The position numbers and the translations under genes were made by a program. From Triticum aestivum (taxonomy: Eukaryota; Streptophyta; Magnoliopsida; Poales; Poaceae), in contig NC_057796.1 in the NCBI RefSeq assembly GCF_018294505.1, positions 195,669,202 through 195,733,201 of the forward strand: 64,000 bases of DNA. The letters are read 5' to 3'. The notes under the pieces are model-generated. The model was not told the origin of the DNA. It did no database searches and saw only the letters and a program-made list of their open reading frames with translations. Below, piece after piece: positions 33,921-43,375 of the stretch. The first letter of the stretch is position 1; every line of letters begins with the position of its first letter.

Positions 33921-34604
33921 ATGACGCCTGCCAAACGCCCCCTTTCCCACATATCCCCATCCCCATCCCCCACTCCAGAGCGTCGCAGCCTAAGCCCGGC
34001 TATGCTTCCCATGGAGCTTGAGGAGCGACTGGCCCAAAAGAGGTGTATCGCGGTCTCTTCGCCCGACATCGCCGAGGAAGCTGACGACCATTACTGGCCG
34101 CAGACACTCAATCAGCGGGCTAGAGTATGCAGGTATGTCGCGGACGCCGGCTACGACATCGAGGTCGTCGACAGCGACGGCCTGAGGCGGGCTATGTCAC
34201 ACGTTAAGTGGCCCACCCCCAACCCCTCGGGTTCAACCGCCGTCGATCTCATCCATGGCCCCGCCACTGCTCTCCTCTAGCTCGCTGTCAAGAATTTGCC
34301 ATCCTACATCGCCATCGAGCCCCTTTTGTCATTTCTGAAGGACACGTTCTGCAACGCTAGCTTGGGATCCACAGCTTCCAAGTCAGACCTCATCGACGGC
34401 GACCATGAGGAGGGCACCCTCTCCGGATCTTCCAAGGGGAAAGAGCCTATCTGCTCTCCCAAGGTCAAAGCGCCCGTCTGCGACATCAGGGAGGGCACCC
34501 TACAGTCGTGCTCTTCCAAGGGGAAGGAGCCCATCTGCGACAACATGGAGCGCATCCAGGGTCCGTGCTCTTCCCACGGGAACGAGCCCATCTGTGTCAA
34601 GTGA
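33921..34604 (+). pseudogene. Unknown ORF with SSxGxEPIC repeats, one internal stop
   Basis: One frame runs 228 codons with a single TAG at 34,278-34,280. The N-terminal part starts MTPAKRPLSHISPSPSPTPE and contains ERLAQKRCIAVSSPD and YVADAGYDIEVVDSDG. Past the stop are PSYIAIEPLLSFLKDTF and then at least three spaced copies of SSKGKEPIC-like motifs (about 34,430-34,600). A pyrimidine-rich leader with ACCCTAGC precedes the ATG, as in many plant 5' UTRs. I do not recognise the family. It sits between two CACTA-like subterminal regions, so cargo status is likely. Cys spacing might suggest metal binding, but that is speculation. Confidence 0.5.
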
Positions 34605-35539
34605 GGAAACCCATTTGCCGTGCCTCTTCACAGGGGGAAACCCATGATTTGTTTTGTCGAGTCCCTTTTGTAGTGTAGTGAGAATATGTCCAATTTTAAT
34701 TGCTATATCTGGTTGTTTGGAGTATGCCCTTTTTATTTCAGTTTTTCACAATGTGATGCTCTATATGTGCAATTATTTACTGTGCAGTACATTTCATCAA
34801 TTCAGTTTTAAACATACCGATAGGAATGCATATATTTGCTTGCTGTTAAGCCTATTATAGCTAGCATATGCCTCTTTTAAAGTTTTTTGATTGTTCGGTT
34901 GTTTGTAGTTAGCATATGTCCAGTTTCAAATGCTATCTTTGGTTTTTCATAGTATACGTTGTTTATTCCAGTTATTCACAACGTGATGTTCTATATGTGC
35001 AAGTATGAACTGTGCAGTTCAATTTCATTAGTACCAGTTTCAACAATACCACTATGAATGACTACATTTGGTTGCTGCATCTTGTAGTTAACATGCCTTT
35101 CCATTTTTATTTAACAATAACCAGTGTATTTAGACCGGCACAATACCAGTTTGAATGACTATGTTTGCTTGTTGTTAAATGTTAAGCCTGTTGCAGTTAA
35201 CACACCTTTCCACTTGTTTTGCTTTACTAGTGTGCTTAAACCTGCACACTGAAGCTATCTTTTGGAGATTATTTTGTCTGCCATGGATAATTTTGGTTGA
35301 TGTTTAGCCTGTTGTGCTTAACATGCTTCTCGATGTACCTACACAGGACAATTTTGGGAACGACTGCTGTTTTCCATCGAGGTTAGTTTCATCCCATGGC
35401 TTATATATGCTCACTGTTCAGGATATCGGTAGCTGGTACCATATAGGTCGGGGGCTGATAAGGGACTAATTGGTAAATAGGACTTTTAACTGAATATATC
35501 TACAACCCATTTATCGTTAGGTCAACCAGGGCCATATGT
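34605..35539. other. Spacer with diverged internal repeats
   Basis: T-rich sequence in which TTTGGTTG/TAGTTAACATGCC and TTTATTCCAGTTATTCACA-like phrases recur at roughly 170-250 bp (34,700, 34,930, 35,090, 35,200). No gene is seen. It may be 3' UTR or element filler. Confidence 0.35.
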
Positions 35540-36060
35540 AATCACTGGTACAGCGAGGTGCTATACAAACGGTTTTTAACCCGTTTCCACGACAGCGGTT
35601 GGAACCGTCACCTAGTGAGTGACTGCGATAGGGGGGTCCTTCCCACACGACGCATGAACCGTCGGGGATATGCCCTCCTGGCACTACACGCTCGGGAAAA
35701 TGAGGTCGTGTGCAACCGGCGAGCGACCAAATACGGTTATACGTACAATAGTGCTAAAAAATACAATTATACAGGCGAAATCATTTCCGGTCGTAAGTAC
35801 ATCCCACACAGTCAGTCCCCGCTAAACGTTTCTGTTCGTATATACATCCCACATAGTCGCTCCAAGGAAAGCGTTTGCGCAAGGTGGCCTAACGCAAACA
35901 GTTTTCAAGAGAATGTCGTGTGTGATTGTTCATTGATCCAACACGGTTTATTCCTAGAAACTGTATGCGTTGCCTGAGATCACCGCCCATGGTGTTTTCT
36001 CAATAACCGTTTGCAATAGGAAAACCCAATTAGCAGGCTAATTTCCCTATTATTAATAAT
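35540..36060. repeat. CACTA-like subterminal repeat region
   Basis: Many short blocks recur here (AACGGTTTTTAACCCGTT, CCCACACAGTC, AACGTTTCTG, CACGGTTTATTC, AACCGTTTGC). The 139-codon ORF across this block reads only these repeats and is not a gene. It ends at the TTCCCTATTATTAATAATC boundary. Confidence 0.5.
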
Positions 36061-36252
36061 CCATTTATTAATATAATTGACATTCATATTAAGCACATAA
36101 TATATTTCATTTCCATATTAAGGAAGCAGGATTTCATAATTGAAATATATCCGAGTACAACATGATATAGCTTCAGCACTCAGCTACCCCATTACACAAC
36201 TGCACCAGCACCAAGTTTCACATGCAACATCTAGAACCTTTCAAAATTAGCA

Positions 36253-36707
36253 TCATAGACGGTACATAGACAGATGCATCTCATCTGGAAAACTGCTGAA
36301 GCGAAAGGCAAATATTGAGCCTTCATTCATGCTGAAGGTCTTTGAAAATTTAGGCCAGTGCCCGTGGATGATTGACCGTCCATCCTTCGTCCTCTTCAGG
36401 AACACTTCAATATTGAACCATGGGTGTTGTATGAAAACTTTCCTCGCCTCCACACCATAGAGGTGGTTTGAGAGGTAATCATAAGTGAACTGCTTTGGAA
36501 AGTCCTGAAAACAAGGATGTGCATAAATATCTTCTCTATATTGGAAATGGGGCAAAGGAATAAAAAAAGGCAAGGTATAATAGTTAGTACCATCTTGTAG
36601 TGAACTGATGTCTTCTTCATTGTGCAGACAAAGATTTTGTTGTTTTTTGTTGCTAATTTCTTTATCCTAACAATCTTTCTGAGTTTCTTGATTTGATTGA
36701 TATTCAT
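36253..36707 (-). pseudogene. B3 DNA-binding-domain gene fragment, two exons
   Basis: Exon 36,707-36,591 encodes MNINQIKKLRKIV and ends at a GTACTA donor (VHYKM). A TTGTTTTCAG acceptor opens exon 36,504-36,253 in frame (DFPKQFTYDYLSNHLYG, VFLKRTKDGR, IIHGHWPKFSKTFSMNEGS, IFAFRF). The PKxF start, GHW-x-x-F core and Gly before the last strands are B3 features. Upstream, the frame has a TGA five codons before the first ATG, and another exon-like piece (KQWEALGFTIE, about 36,858-36,895) precedes it, so the N-terminus is broken or unresolved. B3 proteins bind DNA as transcription factors. Confidence 0.6.
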
Positions 36708-37045
36708 GGACAACTCATTTCACCATATGCAAAAAGGGTCGAACAGTGGGTCAAAACCTCTGGCAGTAGGACCTACATGTGCAAGACTAAATTGTTAAAA
36801 ACCTAAATATTAGAATGGTTCCTGCAATTGCACAATAATGTGCTATTAGACAATGGACCATGCATGTGCTAACCTCGATTGTAAACCCCAGTGCTTCCCA
36901 TTGTTTCCCTGCAACACATATAAGGTAGTTAGTCATCAGGTTAAGTAAGGGTCCGCATGCTATCAGTAAAATATGTTGATGAAAAATAAGCACATTGCAG
37001 ATTCATCAGATTAATTCAAGCCACATGGAAAACCGATTTATCCAA

Positions 37046-37880
37046 ACCAAGCATGATTAAGAAATAGGAAATATAGCACTTGTATATGTTTCTCAAGTAT
37101 TAAGTGCAGCCAAAATCGATTTATTCCTCACATGCACAACAATACAAAATTCTACCCACGACAATTGGACATCACATTGCAGAATTGAACCAAGCAGTTA
37201 ACTAAACACCACAACAAATGAAAGAAACGTTAACTAAGCACCACATTGCACAATATAACATACTCCTAATAGAAGATCAGACAGTTAACCAAACCAAGCA
37301 TGCTTAACAACTTGGAAATATAGCAATTGTATTTGTTTCTCATGTATTTAGTACAACCAAATTTGATTTATTTGTCACATGGTATACAATAACAGAATGC
37401 AGCCGCAAAAATTGAACATCACATTGCAGAATTGAACCAAGTAGTTAACTAAACACCACAACAAATGAACCAAATGTTATTTGAGCACCACATTGCACAA
37501 TATAACGTACTCCTAATATAAGATCAGAGAGTTAAACAAACCAAGCATGCTTAACAACTTGGAAATATAGCAATTGTATTTGTTTCTCATGTATTTAGTA
37601 TAACCAAATTCGATTTATTTCTCACATGGTATACAATAACAGAATACACCCACAACAATTGAACATCACATTGCAGAATTGAACCAAACAGTTAACTAAA
37701 CACCACAACAAATAAACCAAACGTTAACTAAGCACCACATTGCACAATATAACATACTCCTAATAGAAGATCAGACAGTTAACCAAACCAAGCATGCTTG
37801 ACAACTTGGAAAATTGCACCCTGAAGAATTGAACATCACATTTGCAGAATTGAACCAAACAGTTAACTGTACACCACATT
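37046..37880. repeat. Tandem array with a 247-bp period
   Basis: ACCAAGCATG recurs at 37,046, 37,293, 37,540 and 37,787, exactly 247 bp apart each time. Each unit also contains ATCACATTGCAGAATTGAAC and GCACCACATTGCACAATATA. The fourth copy is shortened by an internal deletion. The array is AT-rich and non-coding. Confidence 0.9.
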
Positions 37881-38042
37881 GCACGACATATAGAACATAT
37901 ACACTAGATCAGAAGATTGCATGGTAAAAGTAGATAGAATAATTCACTAGAATTTGTTAAGGAAAGGCAGTAGCTAATAAACTGAACATGGGTCCTTATA
38001 GTGAGCCAATAAGACAAGCTACTCCTCATTGTCGGAAATATC

Positions 38043-39310
38043 TGATAGGTCTCCAACGTATCTATAATTTTTGCTTGTTCCATGCTGTTATATTATCAAT
38101 CTTGGATGTTTTATAATCATTTTATAGTCATTTTATATCATTTTTTGGTACTAACCTATTGACATAGTGCCAAGTGCCAGTTGCTGTTTTCTGCATGTTT
38201 TTTACATCGCAGGAAATTAATATCAGACGGAGTCCAAACGCAACGAAACTTTACGGAGATTTTTTTGGACCAGAAGGAACATAATGGTCCCTGGCTGCAC
38301 CTGGGGGTTACCCCGAGGGAGGCACAACCCACCAGGGCGCGCCAGGAGGCCCAGGCGCGCCCTGGTGGGTTGTGCCCACCTCGGGTGCCCCCGGACTGCC
38401 TCTTTGCTCTATAAGTACCACAATATTTCCAGAACCCTAAAGGCATCGATGAAATATTCATCTAGCCGCCGCAGAGTCCAGAACCACCAGATCCAATCTA
38501 GACACCATCTCGGACGGGGTTCACCACCTCCATTGGTGCCTCTCCGATGACGCGTGAGTAGTTCTTTGTAGACCTTCGGGTCATTAGTTAGTAGCTAGAT
38601 GGCTTCAACTCTCTCTCTGAATTCTCAATACAATGGTCTCTTGGAGATCCATATGATGTAACTCTTTTGTGGTGTGTTTGTTGGGATCGATGAACTTTGA
38701 GTTTATGATCAGATCTATCTTTTTATATCCATGTAGTAGATGATACAGTAGTAGATGCAGGAAGGAGTCGGTCTACTAATCTTGGACGTGATGCCTATAT
38801 AATGATCATTGCCTGGATATCGTCATGAGTATTTGAGGTTCTATCAATTGCCCAACAGTAATTTGTTCACCCACCGTTTGCTACTTTTCTCGAGAGAAGC
38901 CACTAGGAGACCTACGGCCCCCAGGTCTCTTTCTCTTATATTTGCCTTTGCCATCTACTTTTTCCTTGCATTTATTTTCAGATCTATTAAACTAAAAATA
39001 CAAAAATACTTTGCTGCAGTTTATTCTTATTTATTTTATTTGGCGTTCGATCTATCAATTTACTACAAATTTATCTCACGTCTGTTTGCCTACTTGAGGC
39101 GCCGTACCCCGGAAGGGATTGACAACCCCTTTAACACGTCGGGTTGCGAGGATTTGTTATCTGTGTGCAGGGGCTGTTTACGTTGTGTTGCTTAGTTCTC
39201 CTACTGGTTCGATAACCTTGGTTTCATATCTGAGGGAAATACCTACCGCCGTTGTGCTGCATCATCCCTTCCTCTTTGGGAAAAAACCGACGTAGCTTCA
39301 AGCGACATCA
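38043..39310 (+). mobile_element. Solo LTR inserted in a coding frame
   Basis: The LTR is 1,268 bp with TG...CA ends (TGATAGGTCTCCAACG to GCTTCAAGCGACATCA). Exact ATATC duplications lie at 38,038-38,042 and 39,311-39,315. A TATA-like CTATAAGTACC occurs at about 38,410. It belongs to the same broad family as the LTRs at 14,991 and 26,478 but is in plus orientation. It lies within the 3' end of the minus-strand ORF starting near 40,053. Confidence 0.9.
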
Positions 39311-40053
39311 ATATCGATGACGATTGGCTCCTTGGACATGGAAGAGGGCGAGGCCCTCCGCATCATGGTGCCCTCATCGTAGTGGTGAGTTGCCTGAGCC
39401 GCTCCGGGCACCAACCTGCTGGCTCTCGAGATGAGGTAAGCACGTGCACGCTGAGAAAACACCTCGTAGTCTTCGTCGAAGGCACCGAGGGTGGCCTCGA
39501 GAAAATGCCACGAACTGTCATTTAAAGCAACCAATAGCGTCGCGGCATCGGCGGGCGAGGCGTCGAAGGTGGCCTCGACGGCGAGGTGCTCCTCCAAGAT
39601 CTGGGGGTCGGCACGAATGGCAACCATTGCGACCTCATCCGCGTGTGCGGCCGCGCTTTGTTTCTCCGCGGCCAAATGCTCCTTGAGTTCCTGGCTATAC
39701 TGCGCGCACCATGGTTTAGGGTGGCGCCTATTTGGTGGATGGTCGGTGATTTGGGTGGAAGGTGTCGCGCCGGCGGTCGGGGCATGTGGGATGTGGAAGG
39801 AGGAGGAGGATGGGGGTTGGGTGTGGATTACCTGCCTGGATAGGCGAGGCCGAGCAGCGTGAAGGAGGGTCGCCGGCGAGGAGGCGGCGCTGCAAGCAAG
39901 GAGTGAAGGTTCCAACTTGGAAAGGAAGGCGAAAACAGGGGAAATGTGGTTTTTGGTAAGGGGGAGGGGGCGGGGAGGTAGATATTTCCGCGGTAGCCGA
40001 AAATTTGGAATCGCTTCAGCGAAAAAACTGGCGAACAAAGTATCATCAGACAC
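39298..40053 (-). pseudogene. Unknown ORF truncated by a solo LTR
   Basis: The frame covers about 250 codons. The N-terminal half is low-complexity Pro/Ser and probably includes leader or intron sequence, since a CAGGCAG|GTAATC donor-like site lies at about 39,829. The conserved-looking part starts near SQELKEHLAAEKQ and includes EEHLAVEATFDASPADAATL and SSWHFLEATLGAFDEDYEVF. The last codons come from LTR sequence. Reading across the pre-insertion junction with one ATATC copy, the frame ends eight codons later in an acidic tail (DISDNEE, stop at 38,021-38,023). Function is unknown. No in-frame ATG exists near the start. Confidence 0.5.
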
Positions 40054-40319
40054 GGCCCCTTATTCAGAGCGGGCTGTGGACGGTAGCCGTCGCACCTTCT
40101 CATGTAAGCCGTATGCATACTATACTTCGACGGTGCTCCAAGATATTTTGTGTTGCATCTCACACGGTTGGTGATAATAAACTGTGTGGGATCTACTTGA
40201 TTTTTTGTCTTGATTTTAATTACATAATGGGGTCACAACGGCAATGGACGGTGTTTGAATTGCTAGACCTTTTATCTACAGTGAACATGCAACTATATGT
40301 GTGTTGTAAAAAAATTAGA
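40054..40319. repeat. CACTA-like subterminal motifs
   Basis: CTCACACGGTTGGTG and AAACTGTGTGGGATC near 40,160-40,190 match the motif style of 33.5 and 35.6-36.0 kb. This is the upstream side of the ORF at 40,053. Confidence 0.4.
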
Positions 40320-42150
40320 ATTATTCAGGGTTCGTTTGGAAATTTTATACATTAAATTAGTTTTCTAGCCATTTCAGGTGCACAATTCAAAACTAAAGCG
40401 CATGCTCCGGTGCACCAACATGGGTTGTAAAATCATATATCTGTCCATGGGTTTATGCTTATGTCCCATGCAAGAAATGGGGATGAATTTCGAACACCAC
40501 GGCACCGTGGCTCTTCGGCAAATGTTGAGGTACTTGCTTTTGTAATTCTAGTAAATCCAAAGCCCGTCTGAAATTCATGAACCTTGGCATGCTATCATGG
40601 AATGACATCAACATGCTGGGGTAAAAAATATTGTCCCATTTGGGGCAGGTTGTGGTATAAGCTTCTCACAAACCAGAGCTTCTCACAAGAAAGCCTCATG
40701 GTTCCGTTAGGGAAACGTGTCACCTTTGCGGACAAATGATATTCGTCGCCTCTTCTTCCTTTTAATTTTTTTCCTGGTGTCAACATAGAACAACAGGAGT
40801 GTCGTGTTAATTTTTGGATTTTTTGGGGATCGTTTGGACATTTTTATACGTTAATTGAGTTTTCTAGGCATTTATGTGCATAATTCAAAATTGAACTACC
40901 TGCACATGCTCCAGTCCATAAAAACGGGTTGTAAAATCAAATGTTTGTCCTTGGTTTGCAAGATTAGGTCACAAGAAATGGGAACAAATGTCAAACACCT
41001 TGACATTGTCGCTCGGCCGCTAACATTGAGATACATGGTTTTAAAATTCTAGTAAATCGAAAACTCGTCTAAAATTCATGAAACTTGAAATGTTATCATG
41101 GAACAGCAGCGACATGCCGTGGTAAAAATATTGTCCCATTTGGGGCAGGTGTGGGTATAAGCTTCTCGCAAACCTGAGCTTCTCTCACAACAAGCCTGAT
41201 GGTTTCGGTAGGGTACGTGCCACCTTGGGGGACGAGACAATATCTGTTGCCTCTTCTTACTTTCAAAATGTTTCTCGTGTCAACATAGAACAACACGAGT
41301 GTTGTGTAAGTTTTTGGGATTTTTCGGGGTTCGCTTGGACATTTTTATACATTAACTGAGTTTTCCATGCATTCATGTGCATAATTCAAATTTGAACTAC
41401 AGGCACATGCTCTAATGCATATAAATTAGTTGAAAATTCAAATATGTGTCCTTGGTTGCTTGCTTAGTCCCATGCAAGAAATGGGAATGAATGTCAAACA
41501 CCCTGCCACCGTCGCTCGGCCCCAAACATTGAGATACGTGGTTTTTAAATTCTAGTAAATCAAAAACTCGTCTGAAATTCATGAAACTTGGTATGCTATC
41601 ATGGAGCGGCATCAACATGCCGTGGTAAATTTTTTGTCCCATTTGGGGCAGGTTTGGGTATAAGTTTCTCACAAACCAGGGCTTCTCACAACAAGCCTGA
41701 TGGTTTCGATAGGGAATGTCCCACCTTTGGGGACAAAACGATATCCGTTTCCTCTTATTGCTTTCAAAATTTTTCTAGTGTCAACATAGAATAACAGGAG
41801 TGTTGTGTTAAATTTTGGAATTTTTTGGGGTTCGTTTGGACATTTTTATACATTAACTGGGTTTTCTAGGCATTTCATGTGCACAATTCAAATTTGAACT
41901 ACATGCAAATGCTCCAGTGCATATAAATTGGTTGGAAAATCAAATCTGTGTCCTTGGGTGCATGCTTAGTTCCCATGCAAGAAATGGGAATGAATTTCAA
42001 ACACCAGGGCACCGTTGATTGCCGGCAAAACGTTGAGATATTTTGTTTTTAAATTCTAGTAAATCCATAACTCGTCTGAAATTCATGAAACTTGGCATGC
42101 TATCATGGAATGGCACCCGACATGTTGTGGTATTTTTCGTGTCCATTTTG
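40320..42150. repeat. Tandem array with about 500-bp units
   Basis: TTGTCCCATTTGGGGCAGGT recurs at 40,631, 41,131 and 41,634, with a degenerate fourth site at about 42,139. GTTCGTTTGGACATTTTTAT-type blocks recur at about 40,329, 40,832, 41,330 and 41,828. The array holds about 3.7 units. Short ORFs inside repeat with the unit and have no family signature. A lone relic of the unit lies at about 56,558-56,900. Confidence 0.85.
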
Positions 42151-42430
42151 AGAGAAGGCGCACTCGAATAACAGCCAACAAAGGCATTTTGAAAAAATAG
42201 CTGCCACTTTAATATCTCAAACGTTTGTATAATTCAAATCATGTGCATTCTGTTAACCATTTACGTGATGCCACATGTCTTCGTTTTAATGGCTATAGGG
42301 TGCCGTGCGGACAACTGCTTGACTGAACGGGAGGCGTGCGAGCACAGTCCGACGCGCAAGCTCACCGGGAGGCTCATTGGGAAGCGTGCGAGCCGTTCAA
42401 TGCAGGATTTGTGCATCTCTTCAACGCAAA

Positions 42431-43375
42431 CGGTTCAGATTGAATAAGGTATGAGTTGTTTAACCGTGCCATGCTTCAGTTAAGCAGTAAAGCAGCAGAA
42501 AATAAGCCAAAAATATACGTGTTGCCACACGTCCCATGTGCCGTGCGAGCAGGTGTGAGTTGACGGATGCATGCGAGCAGTCCGCCGCGCAGGCATACCT
42601 GGAGGCGTACGTGCAGGTGTGCGTATTGACAGGGAGGTGTGCGAGTAGCTGTGTGAAATGATGGTAGGAATGACAGAAGTCCGCCGCGCAGGCTCACTGG
42701 GAGGCGAGACATCTTTTGACCGCAGCCTCCCTCGCTCCCACTGGTTCGTATTAATTGTGCGTCCGAGCCGCCGACCATAATAGGCGGCCGCACCCCCCGT
42801 CCACAATGGTCACCAATGTCTGGACTCTGGAGTGTATGATGATGCCGCCGAAGCGCACCATCGGAGGGAGTGGCGACGCTGGGGCTGGTGAAGCACCCAC
42901 GCAACGCGTGAAGCTAGGCACAGAGGTTTCCGTCGCTGCCGCCGAGGTCTCGCGCGGGCAGCAGCATGACCTTGACTTCGTCGGTGCCATCGTGCCCCCC
43001 CCATCCGAAGCTGGAGGTCAACAGCAACTCCGGCAACGACTACGACTCCGACGGAAAACCGGTTAGTCATCTATATATCCATTTGTGCGGCAAACATATC
43101 ATGTGTTTTCTCTGGTTAATCCCCCCATCCCGCCCCTCTATAATTTTTCTGGAATACAAATCCTATGGTTATGTTCTCTTAGTCCATGAAATCAGAGTAA
43201 TTAAGATCCATTAGATGCACGTTGTGTATTGATTGTTTGAATGTTATCCGTATAGAGTTAGTGATTTATTGTTTGTTCTGTACAAATGATTTTTGCTAAT
43301 AATCCGACTAGGGTTAGCTTGCGTGCTAATAATTCGTGGCCAGATCTTGAGAATTGATTTTGAATGCCCTACATA
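42431..43375 (+). pseudogene. zf-XS-type element copy B, 5' part only
   Basis: The region matches copy A in upstream sequence, exon 1 and the start of the intron. Exon 1 starts MPPKRTIGGSGDAGAGEAPT (ATG about 42,840) and is shifted at a C run near 43,000. It then continues PKLEVNSNSGNDYDSDGKP to a GTTAGT donor (about 43,062). The intron similarity ends at 43,375, where a Helitron 3' terminus begins. The zinc-finger exon is not found downstream, so this copy is truncated. Confidence 0.55.

Noticed and set aside
35558..35977. 139-codon ORF
   Set aside because: It merely translates CACTA-like subterminal repeats; peptide repeats mirror the DNA repeats.
37046..37880. CRISPR-like array
   Set aside because: The 247-bp units are contiguous tandem repeats without short repeats and unique spacers, and the genome is a plant nuclear one.
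40595..41672. Repeated short minus-strand ORFs resembling each other
   Set aside because: They recur with the 500-bp tandem unit and diverge without frame conservation.
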